A stretch of 64,000 nucleotides of DNA from NCBI RefSeq assembly GCF_000308515.1, contig NZ_BAFV01000124.1:87348-151347 (forward strand), read 5' to 3'. Every line of letters begins with the position of its first letter. Positions within the stretch are counted from its first letter, which is position 1. The notes below the pieces were generated by a model, which did not search any database, had not been told where the DNA came from, and saw only the letters and a program-made list of their open reading frames with translations. This DNA comes from Nocardia carnea NBRC 14403 (GTDB lineage: Bacteria > Actinomycetota > Actinomycetes > Mycobacteriales > Mycobacteriaceae). Position numbers and translations under genes: made by a program. Below are positions 8,143 through 16,226 of this stretch, one piece after another.

Positions 8143-8874
8143 ATGTCGGGTAGCGAGGATTTCCGTCCCGTCGGCGAGGTCCTCGCGGCGTTGGATGCGG
8201 TGTTCGCACAGGTCGAGCGGCCGGAGCGGATCGATGCGTGTCCCTGCTGCCTCAGGCCCGACAAGATCGAGGTCCTGCTGAACAAACCGCGAACAGACCT
8301 GAGTGCCGACGACCTCCGGCAGTACGTGACGGTCGCAATGATGGGGGCGGGCTCGGCCGAGGACCTGCGGTACTTCACGCCCCGGATCCTCGAGCTGTGC
8401 CTCACCGGCGAAATGGATTGGCCCGATATCGAGTGGGTTTACCAGCGGCTACGCGATGCTGGCTGGAGAGCATGGCCGGAGGCCGGTGCGATAGCCGAGT
8501 TGATGGGTGCGCTGTGGGCCGAAGTCCTCAGCGACTACCCGGATTCATACGATCCGAACGAGTTGCTGTGGACGTTCGGCAATGCCGGCGAGAGTGTCGC
8601 CGCGAACTTGCAGAGCTGGTCACGGTTGCGGACTCCGGCAGCAGTGCACAGCCTCCGGGATTTCGTGGTCGACGACGTAGTTTCGCAGGACGGTAGGCGG
8701 GTGCCGAACGGTCTGTGGCATACCGACACTGCCGCACACCGCGAGGTCGTCCAGTGGCTCGACGGTGGCGAGGCGCGACTCGCCGTGGAGCGGGCGATCG
8801 CCCAGGAAACACATCAGGAGCTGCTCCACATGCTGAACCAGTGTCGGGATTCCCTCGCGCCGCAGCCGGATTGA
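8143..8874 (+). CDS. Hypothetical protein with CPCC motif
   Basis: A 243-residue soluble protein I do not recognise. A CPCC cysteine cluster lies at about residues 32-35 in a polar N-terminal region, followed by a helical body with Trp-rich segments (GWRAWPEAG, ELLWTFGNAGESVAANLQSW) and a charged C-terminal helix. No transmembrane segment or signal peptide is seen. The ATG at 8143 (MSGSEDF) is preferred; an in-frame GTG at 8104 would add 13 residues. Third-position G/C preference supports real coding. It stands alone between the metal operon and the XRE/DUF397 pair. Confidence 0.7.
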   Translation: MSGSEDFRPVGEVLAALDAVFAQVERPERIDACPCCLRPDKIEVLLNKPRTDLSADDLRQYVTVAMMGAGSAEDLRYFTPRILELCLTGEMDWPDIEWVYQRLRDAGWRAWPEAGAIAELMGALWAEVLSDYPDSYDPNELLWTFGNAGESVAANLQSWSRLRTPAAVHSLRDFVVDDVVSQDGRRVPNGLWHTDTAAHREVVQWLDGGEARLAVERAIAQETHQELLHMLNQCRDSLAPQPD

Positions 8875-9004
8875 AGGCGGTACCGCACACCCGTCCGTCG
8901 GGACTCATGTCCACCAAGGGAGTAGGCCCGGCGGCATCATCCGGTCCGAGATCCGGCACAAGTTCTGGGACCCTGCAGGCCGGGGCCCCGTCGCGCCTGC
9001 GCTA

Positions 9005-9211
9005 CTACGGTCGATCGAGTTCGCTGTTGGCGGCGTCGGCCAGGAATGCGTCCCACTGGGCGGGGGTGAGGACCAACGCCGGACCGCTCGAATTTTTGGA
9101 GTCGCGGACGCCGACCATGCCTTCGTCGAGGTGTGCGACCTCGACGCAATCGTTGCCCCCGCCGCTGTGGGTGCTCTTGAACCACCGGGCCCCGGACAGG
9201 TCGATACTCAC
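9005..9211 (-). CDS. DUF397 domain protein
   Basis: A 68-residue protein that is one DUF397 domain: ARWFKSTHSGGGNDCVEVAHL at the start, then VRDSKNSSGPALVLTPAQWDAF. These small proteins are paired in actinobacteria with XRE regulators carrying DUF5753; BldB-like and WhiJ-associated pairs in Streptomyces affect development. Its GTG start overlaps the stop of the upstream XRE gene by four bases, which implies coupled translation and a working pair. Confidence 0.92.
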   Translation of the reverse strand: MSIDLSGARWFKSTHSGGGNDCVEVAHLDEGMVGVRDSKNSSGPALVLTPAQWDAFLADAANSELDRP

Positions 9212-10083
9212 TGCTCGTACTCCCTAGCTAGCCGCCGAAGCGTCTGTTTGCTGTCTACCGCGGACAACGCTACCTGTTGCAGTGCGCGAAACGTGTCTCT
9301 GTACTGGGCCACCGCCTCGGCCATGTCGTAGTACAGGTTGCCTCGGTATCCCTCTACGTACACCGTTGGTGGCTCACCGGTCGCGCGGTCGAAGTCGAGT
9401 ACCGTGAACGGTCCGCACGCAACTCCCAACGGGAACCCGGCCGAGAAGGGCAGCACGCCAACGGTGACGTTCTCGGGCAGGTCCGCGAGATGGCGTAAGG
9501 ACCGTCGCATGACATCCCGGCTGCCGACAACGCGGCGTAGCACGCTCTCGTCGAGTAGCAGGTCGACTTCGACCGGGTTGCGCCGCCGGTTGATGATCCG
9601 CTGCCTTCTCAGTCGCACATCCACCCGCTGTTCGAGGTCTTCGGGCGTAGCGTCGGGAAAGTACAGCGTGTCCAATGCCCTCGCGTAGGCGGGTGTTTGG
9701 AAAAGTCCGGAGATAATGTCCGGGCGATAGACGGTCAATTTCGATGCCGACGCTTCCAAACTTACGTACAGCTCGAAGTCGGCTCTGATGGCGTGGCCGT
9801 ACTCGTTCCACCACAAGCCGTCCTCGCCATCACCGTTCGCGGCCACCTTCGCCAGTTCGAGTAGCCCGGGCAGCTGGTCCATAGTGTCGTAGACCTGGCA
9901 GAGCGCTTGGATGTCGAGTAGCCGAATGCGGTTCGCCTCACCTTTTTCCAAGCGCTGCAGGGTGCCTGCTCCCCGTTCGATCAGCCGGGCGGCGTCCTGG
10001 ATCGACATGCCCGCTTCCTGGCGCATATCGCGGAGACGCCTGCCTAGCTGGCGGCGTGGGATGGTGCTGGGAATCTTCCCCAT
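9208..10083 (-). CDS. XRE-family regulator with DUF5753 (Scr1-type)
   Basis: A 291-residue regulator. Residues about 10-65 form an XRE helix-turn-helix (QLGRRLRDMRQEAGMSIQDAARLIERGAGTLQRLEKG), and the remainder is the DUF5753 domain that accompanies DUF397 proteins. The ATG at 10083 (MGKIPST) is used; the longer open frame upstream is unsupported. It is followed by the overlapping DUF397 gene. The family is often called toxin-antitoxin-like, but most pairs studied act as regulators. The 336 bp between this start and the gene at 10420 hold the divergent promoters and no clear gene. Confidence 0.92.
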   Translation of the reverse strand: MGKIPSTIPRRQLGRRLRDMRQEAGMSIQDAARLIERGAGTLQRLEKGEANRIRLLDIQALCQVYDTMDQLPGLLELAKVAANGDGEDGLWWNEYGHAIRADFELYVSLEASASKLTVYRPDIISGLFQTPAYARALDTLYFPDATPEDLEQRVDVRLRRQRIINRRRNPVEVDLLLDESVLRRVVGSRDVMRRSLRHLADLPENVTVGVLPFSAGFPLGVACGPFTVLDFDRATGEPPTVYVEGYRGNLYYDMAEAVAQYRDTFRALQQVALSAVDSKQTLRRLAREYEQ

Positions 10084-10419
10084 CTGGTCGTTCCCCCGTG
10101 TTGTTGGGTGGCACCTGGCCGTTTTCGTGGGTGATCTGGTCGGCGGGGTCGGGTGCCCTGGTCGGTTGAGTTGGATGCATTGTGCACCCGTCGCGGATGG
10201 TTTGCTGGGGAAACGGGTGAAGTTGATTGGATGATCCAAACGGACTGGCCCACTGTGTGTTCCGGGTGTCTACTTGCGCAGCACCCGGAACCGGGAAAGC
10301 CCGTGGCATCTGCGCTCTGCCATGGGACACGCAGTACGGTCGAGGAGCATCGTCGCTGGGTGGTGCGGTCCGGCCTCGGTTCCGGGTGTTGCCAACATCT
10401 TGAAACGATAGGGGAACCG

Positions 10420-10737
10420 ATGGACAGAAAGGTGCAGAAGGCGCTCGGATTGATCCGACGTGAATTGCACGGCGACGGTGTGGATATTCATCGGGTGGCG
10501 CAGCAGCACGGCTACCGGATCGTATGGACTGTCCGACTCGATACCGGCCCGCTGGCTACCGCGCTCATCTTGTGCGGGGCCGTCATGGAACACAACGCGG
10601 CGGCGGTCGCGGTGCCTTCGTTCGAGCATGCCGACGCGGTACGCCATGCGATTACCGATATTGCCGCTCTCGTCACGCCGATGCGCGTCTATCCGCTCGG
10701 ATATCGCTGGCCCGTAGTGGATCTGGACCGGCGGTGA
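10420..10737 (+). CDS. Hypothetical protein, 105 residues
   Basis: Not recognised. It is a small soluble protein with a basic N-terminal helix (MDRKVQKALGLIRRELHG), a beta-rich middle (YRIVWTVRLDTGPLATALILCGAV) and a C-terminal segment ending in WPVVDLDRR. The ATG at 10420 follows AGGGGAACCG. An in-frame open stretch continues back to 10153 and contains a C-x2-C and further cysteines, so a longer form cannot be excluded. It is divergent from the XRE gene, an arrangement common for genes controlled by such regulators, but that is only inference. Confidence 0.6.
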   Translation: MDRKVQKALGLIRRELHGDGVDIHRVAQQHGYRIVWTVRLDTGPLATALILCGAVMEHNAAAVAVPSFEHADAVRHAITDIAALVTPMRVYPLGYRWPVVDLDRR

Positions 10738-10958
10738 GCGTGCTGGGCTTGGTGGTGGCCTTCGGGTTGCCGTTGGGAGTCCTGTTGTGGGCGGTGTGCT
10801 GGCCGCAGCGTTACTGCCCGGGTAGGTCAGCTCGTCTTTTCGGCCGGTACGTCGACCGCGACCTCGCCGCCGAGCGTATGGCCGCCGGTGAGGCGCAGGT
10901 GGTCGCCGCTCCAGAAGCGGCCCGGGTCGTACCAGTCGGGACTGCGGTCCTCGGGTAG
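10734..10958 (+). CDS. Possible small membrane-anchored protein
   Basis: A 74-residue candidate whose GTG start overlaps the previous stop as GTGA. Residues 3-22 (VLGLVVAFGLPLGVLLWAVC) would form one membrane helix, followed by a basic and Ala-rich tail. Its last 44 codons overlap the opposite-strand YiiX-like gene, and only the first part has convincing codon usage. It could be a spurious frame. Confidence 0.3.
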   Translation: MSVLGLVVAFGLPLGVLLWAVCWPQRYCPGRSARLFGRYVDRDLAAERMAAGEAQVVAAPEAARVVPVGTAVLG

Positions 10959-11492
10959 TAGACCCATCGCCTGATAAGTGGCGGCCACGATTTCCGCGCA
11001 GTAGGCGTTCTCGACTTCGCGCGCATCGGGGCGGCGGGGGCGGCGGGATAGTCGGCGGGGCAGCTGGATTCGGCCCCGGAACCAGCGGCCGGCGAGGGCG
11101 GCGGTCGAGGGGAAGGGGGTTCCATCGAGCCGGGCGACGGTGCGCAGGACACCGTCTTCCATTGCGCGGGTGGCCGGGGGATCGAGCTGGCGCAGCCAGG
11201 CCTGCTGCCCGTACTTGTTGGCCCACACCATCACTGCGTCGCGCAGATTGTGCAATTGGGCGCCCCGATGAGTGGTGCCCGACCACATATCGGTGAGTGA
11301 GCGGCCGAGTTCGGCATGCCAGATCAGGGCCGGTAGATCGTCGATCACCACGGCCATCCCGACATGGTTGACCGGGCTGTTGGTGGTCATCCTGATCATT
11401 CGGTCGGCCGTGGAATGTCCACGGAACAACCAGATATCGCCCGTTCTGGTGATCTCTACAGCCCGGTCGAGATCGATATCCGCACCCGCCAT
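10827..11492 (-). CDS. YiiX/YebB-like NlpC/P60 cysteine peptidase
   Basis: A 221-residue protein with the permuted papain-like layout of the YiiX/YebB group. The order is GDIWLFRG near residue 18, a catalytic His43 in SPVNHVGMAVVID, and the nucleophile Cys165 in ENAYCAEIVA. In YiiX-type enzymes the His precedes the Cys, as here. No signal peptide is seen, so it is probably cytoplasmic; substrates in the family include amide-linked lipids and peptides. It is divergent from a small membrane protein gene with only 17 bp between starts. Confidence 0.8.
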   Translation of the reverse strand: MAGADIDLDRAVEITRTGDIWLFRGHSTADRMIRMTTNSPVNHVGMAVVIDDLPALIWHAELGRSLTDMWSGTTHRGAQLHNLRDAVMVWANKYGQQAWLRQLDPPATRAMEDGVLRTVARLDGTPFPSTAALAGRWFRGRIQLPRRLSRRPRRPDAREVENAYCAEIVAATYQAMGLLPEDRSPDWYDPGRFWSGDHLRLTGGHTLGGEVAVDVPAEKTS

Positions 11493-11509
11493 ACACGTAG
11501 CCTATTCCT

Positions 11510-11740
11510 ATGAGGTGGTGGAAGCTGCTGGGTTTGGCGGGTGCGGCCGGTGTGGTGGCCACCGGTGTGGTGGTGGTGCGCGCGGAGCGGCGCCGCCGGG
11601 CGTATACACCGGATGAGGTTCGCGAGCAGTTGCATGCGCGGTTCGCGCAGGCGGTGGCCGCGGAAACGGTCGAGGCGGCCGAACCGGAGTCGCGGCGCGC
11701 CCGGCTGCGAGCCTGGGTGCGGAGGGTGCTGCGGCGCTGA
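11510..11740 (+). CDS. Small single-pass membrane protein
   Basis: A 76-residue protein with one N-terminal membrane helix (residues 4-24, KLLGLAGAAGVVATGVVVVRA), then a positively charged stretch RAERRRRAY and an amphipathic, charged helix to the end. The positive-inside rule puts the C-terminus in the cytoplasm. No function is known to me. It starts 17 bp from the divergent YiiX-like gene. Confidence 0.65.
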   Translation: MRWWKLLGLAGAAGVVATGVVVVRAERRRRAYTPDEVREQLHARFAQAVAAETVEAAEPESRRARLRAWVRRVLRR

Positions 11741-11774
11741 CAACCATTCGGTGATTCAGATCACATTCGCTGCC

Positions 11775-11801
11775 TGTCAGGAATCCGGTCGCTGCCCCGT
11801 T
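11775..11801 (+). promoter_or_regulatory. Candidate ECF41-type promoter
   Basis: TGTCAGG at 11775-11781, 16 bases, then CGTT at 11798-11801. Published ECF41 promoters read TGTCACA, 16 bases, CGTC. The operon it would drive ends in an ECF41 sigma gene, so autoregulation is a natural reading. The match is partial and made by eye. Two copies of CACGCGAAC follow at 11809-11817 and 11828-11836, 19 bp apart. Confidence 0.45.
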
Positions 11802-11853
11802 CAGAGGACACGCGAACGAAAGAGGTTCACGCGAACCGGACAGGAGCACCGTT

Positions 11854-13044
11854 ATGAAGCACCGCATCATGGTCCTGGGGGCCGGATACGCCGGCGCCTA
11901 CGCCGCCGGACTGCTCGCGCGGCGGCTGCATCGCGACGAGGTCGAGATCACCGTCGTCAATGCCGAACCGGATTTCGTCGAACGGATGCGCATGCATCAG
12001 CTCGCCGCGGGCCAGGAACTGCGCCGGCACGATCTGGCGGAAGTATTCTCGGGTACCGGCATCAGGCTGCTGGTGGCGAGGGTGGAAGCGGTCGATGCCG
12101 AACAGCGGACCGTCACTGTGACCGGCGCCGACGGAACCGACCGGCTCGGATACGACACCCTTCTCTACACACTCGGCAGCACCGCCGCCCACCACGGTGT
12201 GCCGGGTGTCGCCGAGCACGCCTTCCATGTGGCCGGGCGGCCGTCGGCGCTGCGGCTGCGGCAGCGTCTGGACGACCTCGGTGGTGACGGGGCGGTGCTC
12301 GTCGTCGGCGGCAATCTCACCGCGATCGAGGCCGCGCCCGAACTCGCCGAATCCCGGCCTGGCCTGCGGGTCACGCTTGCGACCACAGGTGAACTGGGCG
12401 GCTGGCTCGGGCCCGCGGCCCGGCGTCATCTGTTCCGGGTCTTCGACCGGTTCGGGATCACCGTCCACGAGCACACCACTGTCGAACGGGTGGAGGCGTC
12501 CCATGCGGTCGCCGCCGACGGCACTGTTCTGCCCGCCGACGCTACCGTCTGGGCGGCCGGGTTCGCTGTGCATCCGGTGGCCGCCGCGAGCGGGCTCGCG
12601 GTCGAGGAGAACGGGCGGATCCGGGTGGACCGGATGATGCGATCGGTCTCGCACCCCGATGTCTACGCCGCGGGCGACAGCGCTTTCGCCATCCGCGACA
12701 ACGGCCGGCCGCTGCCGATGTCCTGCGCGTCGGCGGGTTTCACCGCCATGCAGGCCGTGGCCGCGATCGTCGGCGACCTCACCGGCCGCGAGGCACCCGA
12801 GACCTCGCTGTCCTACGTGGGCAACCACATCAGTCTCGGCCGCAAAGACGGGATCTTCCAGCTCGTCGATGCTGCCGAGCGGTCGAAGTCGTGGGCCTTG
12901 CGGGGCCGTCCCGCCGCGCGGGTCAAGGCCGCCATTCTGAACGCGGGTCCGTGGAGTTTGCGCCATCCGACCTACGGCCGGCCCATCCGCAGGCATCATC
13001 TCGCGGACGTGCCGCGGCGGCGCAACGAGGAGGTCGCGGCCTAA
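11854..13044 (+). CDS. NDH-2-like FAD-dependent oxidoreductase
   Basis: A 396-residue two-dinucleotide-binding flavoprotein. The FAD motif VLGAGYAGAYAAG is at residues 7-19, the second nucleotide fold at about residue 150 reads VVGGNLTAIEAAPEL, where the usual third glycine is Asn, and the FAD-closing motif VYAAGDSAF is near residue 270. It resembles type II NADH dehydrogenases and related Rossmann oxidoreductases but lacks the C-terminal membrane helix. Its stop is one base before the GTG of the ECF41 gene. ECF41 sigma factors are typically encoded next to a carboxymuconolactone decarboxylase, an oxidoreductase or an epimerase, so this is probably the partner enzyme. Confidence 0.88.
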   Translation: MKHRIMVLGAGYAGAYAAGLLARRLHRDEVEITVVNAEPDFVERMRMHQLAAGQELRRHDLAEVFSGTGIRLLVARVEAVDAEQRTVTVTGADGTDRLGYDTLLYTLGSTAAHHGVPGVAEHAFHVAGRPSALRLRQRLDDLGGDGAVLVVGGNLTAIEAAPELAESRPGLRVTLATTGELGGWLGPAARRHLFRVFDRFGITVHEHTTVERVEASHAVAADGTVLPADATVWAAGFAVHPVAAASGLAVEENGRIRVDRMMRSVSHPDVYAAGDSAFAIRDNGRPLPMSCASAGFTAMQAVAAIVGDLTGREAPETSLSYVGNHISLGRKDGIFQLVDAAERSKSWALRGRPAARVKAAILNAGPWSLRHPTYGRPIRRHHLADVPRRRNEEVAA

Positions 13045-13045
13045 A

Positions 13046-13987
13046 GTGGCGATCGTGGACACTGCCACCGTGGCACGCTTCGAGGCCGGCCGGTCCCGGC
13101 TGGCCTCGCTGGCGTACCGGCTGCTCGGTTCGGCCGCCGACGCCGAGGATGTCGTCCAGGACGCGTTCCTGCGCTGGCAGGCCGCCGATCGCGACCGCAT
13201 CGAGATCCCCGAGGCCTGGCTCACCAAGGTGGTGACCAACCTGTCGCTGGACCGGCTGCGCTCGGCGCGCGCCCGGCACGAACGTGCGGCCGGCACCTGG
13301 CTACCCGAACCGCTGCTGGACGGCGACCCCATGCTGGGGCCGGCCGATACCGTCGAACAGCGCGAATCGGTAACGCTGGCGGTGCTGCGGCTGATGGAGC
13401 AGCTGTCCCCGGTCGAACGCGCCGTCTACGTTCTGCGCGAAGCATTTTCCTACAGTCACGCCGAGATCGGCGAGATCCTCGACATCTCCGAATCGGCCAG
13501 CCAGCAGCACACACATCGGGCGCGGCAGCGGATCGCCGCCGGGCGCAACGCCGGTGCGGCCGACCGCGCGTCCGCCCGCCGGATCGTGGAGGCCTTCGTC
13601 GCCGCCGCCTCCTCGGGACGCACCGAGCACCTGGTCGCCCTGCTGACCGATGATGCGACCGCGATCTCCGACGGCGCCGGGCTCGCCGCGAAACTCCAGG
13701 TCTTGAAGACGCCCCGCCGGATCGCGACCACCTTGCGCGCAGGCTTCAAACCGACCCCGGCCAAGCGCAGGCTGGTCGGTGGCCCGCTGTCCATCCACGC
13801 CGGTGTGGTCAACGGTGCACCGGCGATGATCGCCGTGACCGCGGACCGGGTGGTGGGCGTGGTGGTCCTGGAGGTCCGCGACGGCAAGATCGCCACAGTC
13901 TTCGGTATGGGCGCGCGAAGGCTCGACCGCCTCACCGGGCAATGGCAGCAAACCGAGCACCCGGAACCGCTCATCGAATCATGGTGA
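13046..13987 (+). CDS. ECF41-like (SigJ-type) sigma factor, degenerate tail motifs
   Basis: A 313-residue extracytoplasmic-function sigma factor. Region 2 (residues about 8-75, RLLGSAADAEDVVQDAFLRWQ) and region 4 (about 115-165) are followed by a SnoaL-like C-terminal domain that in ECF41 proteins controls sigma activity in cis, without a separate anti-sigma factor. The linker keeps WLPEPLLDGDPMLGPADTVEQRESV. The family's DGGGKV motif is DGAGLAAK here, and the terminal NPDKL is absent (GARRLDRLTGQW instead). The GTG at 13046 comes one base after the flavoprotein stop, with a GAGGAGG within that gene's end. Confidence 0.88.
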   Translation: MAIVDTATVARFEAGRSRLASLAYRLLGSAADAEDVVQDAFLRWQAADRDRIEIPEAWLTKVVTNLSLDRLRSARARHERAAGTWLPEPLLDGDPMLGPADTVEQRESVTLAVLRLMEQLSPVERAVYVLREAFSYSHAEIGEILDISESASQQHTHRARQRIAAGRNAGAADRASARRIVEAFVAAASSGRTEHLVALLTDDATAISDGAGLAAKLQVLKTPRRIATTLRAGFKPTPAKRRLVGGPLSIHAGVVNGAPAMIAVTADRVVGVVVLEVRDGKIATVFGMGARRLDRLTGQWQQTEHPEPLIESW

Positions 13988-14039
13988 GTGGCCGGGAAAC
14001 TCCCACACGCGCAGCTCGACCGGCCGATCACACGACGGA

Positions 14040-14939
14040 TCAGGCGATTTCCGCGGAGACCCGTTCGGCGACAACAGTCATGCCGTCGAGGTTGGGATGG
14101 TAGGAGGCGGCCATGGACGCTATCGGATCGGGTGCCACCGGGGCGAGGATCCCGTTGACCCAGGGATCCGGGGAACAGGCGGTATGACTGTCGGCACCGG
14201 GGACCTGGATCGAACGTACCCCCGTATCGTCCGCGGCGCGGCGTGTTGCGGTGATGAGCCCGTCGAACGTCCGGCGGGCGACAGCCGCGTACTCCGGCGC
14301 CAGGGGAACCATCGGGCAGGTGGTCGCGTCCGCGCCCAGGACCGGTAGGTATTCGACCAGCAGCACTGTCGCCCCGGGCGCTTTGTCCTGCACCGCACGG
14401 ACGATATCGGTCAACGCCCCGGTGAGTCGCTCGATATCGGCGGCGGTGGGCTCGGTGGCGGTGCCTCCGCACAAGGCGTTCAATGCGCCGGTGATCGTAT
14501 CCGGCGGTGCCGTGGGCAGTGCACCGCCGACGATGCTCCCGCAGCTGCTCGCCTGCATCCCGCCGATGAGGCCGAGGTCGTTACCGCCGATGGTGATGGT
14601 GACCAGCCGGGTGTCGCCGGTGACGGCGTCGAGTTGCGGTGCAGCGGTTCCGCCGCCGGGGATCTGCTGAGGTTCGGACAGCAGATTCGAGGTGGTCGCC
14701 CCCGAACAGGTGACATCGGTGAGCGCGAGGCCCGTTGCCTCGGCGACCTGGTGCGGATAGTTGCGGCCGGAGCGAGCGCATCCGGCGCCGTGCAAGGGTT
14801 CGATACCCGGACCGGCGGCGTAGGAGCTCCCCAGCGCGACGTATCGCCCGGCGGCCCCCGGTTCGGCGTGCCCGGCGGGAGCGGCACACAGTATCGCGGC
14901 GAACACGACGGCGGACGCGGTTGCTGTCCGGAACGGCAT
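14040..14939 (-). CDS. Secreted SGNH-family lipase/esterase
   Basis: A 299-residue exported hydrolase. A signal peptide (residues 1-25, cleavage likely after AGHA) precedes the SGNH core: block I YVALGSSYAAG with the nucleophile at Ser39 and Ser in place of the usual Asp before it, block III IGGNDLG, and block V SYHPNLDGM carrying the catalytic His. Several cysteines probably form disulphides, as in actinobacterial secreted SGNH lipases. The ATG at 14939 was chosen over an upstream GTG-type extension because it gives a clean signal peptide. It is convergent with the first ECF41 gene. Confidence 0.9.
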   Translation of the reverse strand: MPFRTATASAVVFAAILCAAPAGHAEPGAAGRYVALGSSYAAGPGIEPLHGAGCARSGRNYPHQVAEATGLALTDVTCSGATTSNLLSEPQQIPGGGTAAPQLDAVTGDTRLVTITIGGNDLGLIGGMQASSCGSIVGGALPTAPPDTITGALNALCGGTATEPTAADIERLTGALTDIVRAVQDKAPGATVLLVEYLPVLGADATTCPMVPLAPEYAAVARRTFDGLITATRRAADDTGVRSIQVPGADSHTACSPDPWVNGILAPVAPDPIASMAASYHPNLDGMTVVAERVSAEIA

Positions 14940-15126
14940 GATGCTCCTCGGTGAGTTGATCTGGCCGACACTGTACGTACTGGATGTCCCGGGCATCGAT
15001 CTGAGAGTTGTCGTCTATACCGCTGCGGCCGGATCACCGGAAGCTGAGAAGCTGGGTCGGTGCGGTCCGGTTCCGCGACCCGCTCATGAGCTGACCGCGG
15101 CGGCTTCGCGCTCGGCCGGGTCGGAG

Positions 15127-16089
15127 TCACCACTCCACGGGGAGGGGGTGATGTGGTGCCGATGCCGCCCACCGGCGTCGCACACGACCCAGTTTGTCCG
15201 GGTTGACCTGGATACGGATCGTCTGGATGCCGCCCGGGGCCGACTCGAAGCAGAAAACACCGAGTACCTGCCCGTTCACCTCGACCAGCAGGGCCGGCCC
15301 ATCGTTGACAGTGACGCTGTAGAAGGATGGCTTACTGCCGATGAAGGCCCGCTTGGCGGCGGTCGGCCGGAACAAACCGCTCAGGTAGCGGGCGATGGCG
15401 AAGCCGCCGAGGACCGGGCCTCGACGCGCCGGAACTCGTCCACCACCATCGGCGATGCTGACTGCGTCGCCGGTGAGCAACCGGATCAGCGGTTCGGTAT
15501 CGCCGCTGAGAGCCGCGGTCAGGAATTCCCGGACGATTCCCCGCGCGGTCGCCGAGTCGACCGGAGTGCGGGACCGCTCGGTGGTCACATGCTGTTTCGC
15601 GCGCCGGTAGATCTGCTGGCAGTTCGCCTCGCTGAGGTCGAGCATGTCCGCGATCTCTCGATGCTGATACTCGAATGCCTCCCGCAGCACATATACTGCG
15701 CGTTCCTTCGGCGACAGCCGTTCCAGCAGGGTGAGCATCGCGAGGGACACCGATTCGCGTTGCTCGACGGTATCGGCGGGGCCGAGCATCGGATCACCGG
15801 CCAGGACCGGTTCCGGAAGCCATTGCCCCACATAGGTTTCGCGTCTCGCTCGGGCCGAGGTCAATTGATTGAGGCAAAGGTTGGTCAGCACCTTCGTCAG
15901 CCACGCCTCGGGGGTTTCGATCTGTTCGCGGTCTGCCGCGTGCCAGCGCAGAAAGGTCTCCTGCACGGCGTCCTCGGCATCCCCGGCCGAGCCGAGCAGC
16001 CGGTAGGCGATCGCCGCCAAACGGCCCCGCGCCCCTTCGAACAGGTCGGCCTCTTGCGAACTGAGCACCATTGCTCCATCGTCGACCAT
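15127..16089 (-). CDS. ECF41 (SigJ-type) sigma factor, complete signature motifs
   Basis: A 320-residue ECF41 sigma factor, paralogous to the one at 13046. Regions 2 and 4 occupy about residues 15-175, followed by the SnoaL-like regulatory domain. All three signature motifs of the group are readable: YVGQWLPEP in the linker, DGGGRV in the C-terminal domain and NPDKL near the end. No carboxymuconolactone decarboxylase, oxidoreductase or epimerase gene is directly attached. The start may be ATG 16089 or ATG 16071; neither has a convincing ribosome site. Confidence 0.9.
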   Translation of the reverse strand: MVDDGAMVLSSQEADLFEGARGRLAAIAYRLLGSAGDAEDAVQETFLRWHAADREQIETPEAWLTKVLTNLCLNQLTSARARRETYVGQWLPEPVLAGDPMLGPADTVEQRESVSLAMLTLLERLSPKERAVYVLREAFEYQHREIADMLDLSEANCQQIYRRAKQHVTTERSRTPVDSATARGIVREFLTAALSGDTEPLIRLLTGDAVSIADGGGRVPARRGPVLGGFAIARYLSGLFRPTAAKRAFIGSKPSFYSVTVNDGPALLVEVNGQVLGVFCFESAPGGIQTIRIQVNPDKLGRVRRRWAASAPHHPLPVEW

Positions 16090-16226
16090 CCGCGCAGGCC
16101 GAGTCCAGCCGGCCCGGGGGCCGTCGCGTCGCCCCGGGGTTCTGGATATCGCGAAACCGTCCCCTGTGCGGGCCGGCGACGGGCCCGAACTCCGGGCGAT
16201 CGACTACGACCTGCCATTCTGTCCGG

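Noticed and set aside
9005..10083. XRE/DUF397 pair read as a novel toxin-antitoxin system
   Set aside because: This pairing is widespread and known in actinobacteria. Nothing here departs from it.
10153..10419. In-frame extension upstream of the 105-residue protein with C-x2-C and more cysteines
   Set aside because: The ATG at 10420 has a good ribosome site, and the extension lacks the codon bias of the rest. A longer form is possible but unsupported.
14985..15000. GTACGTAC palindrome upstream of the SGNH hydrolase gene
   Set aside because: It is only eight bases long, and no matching second site or regulator is nearby.
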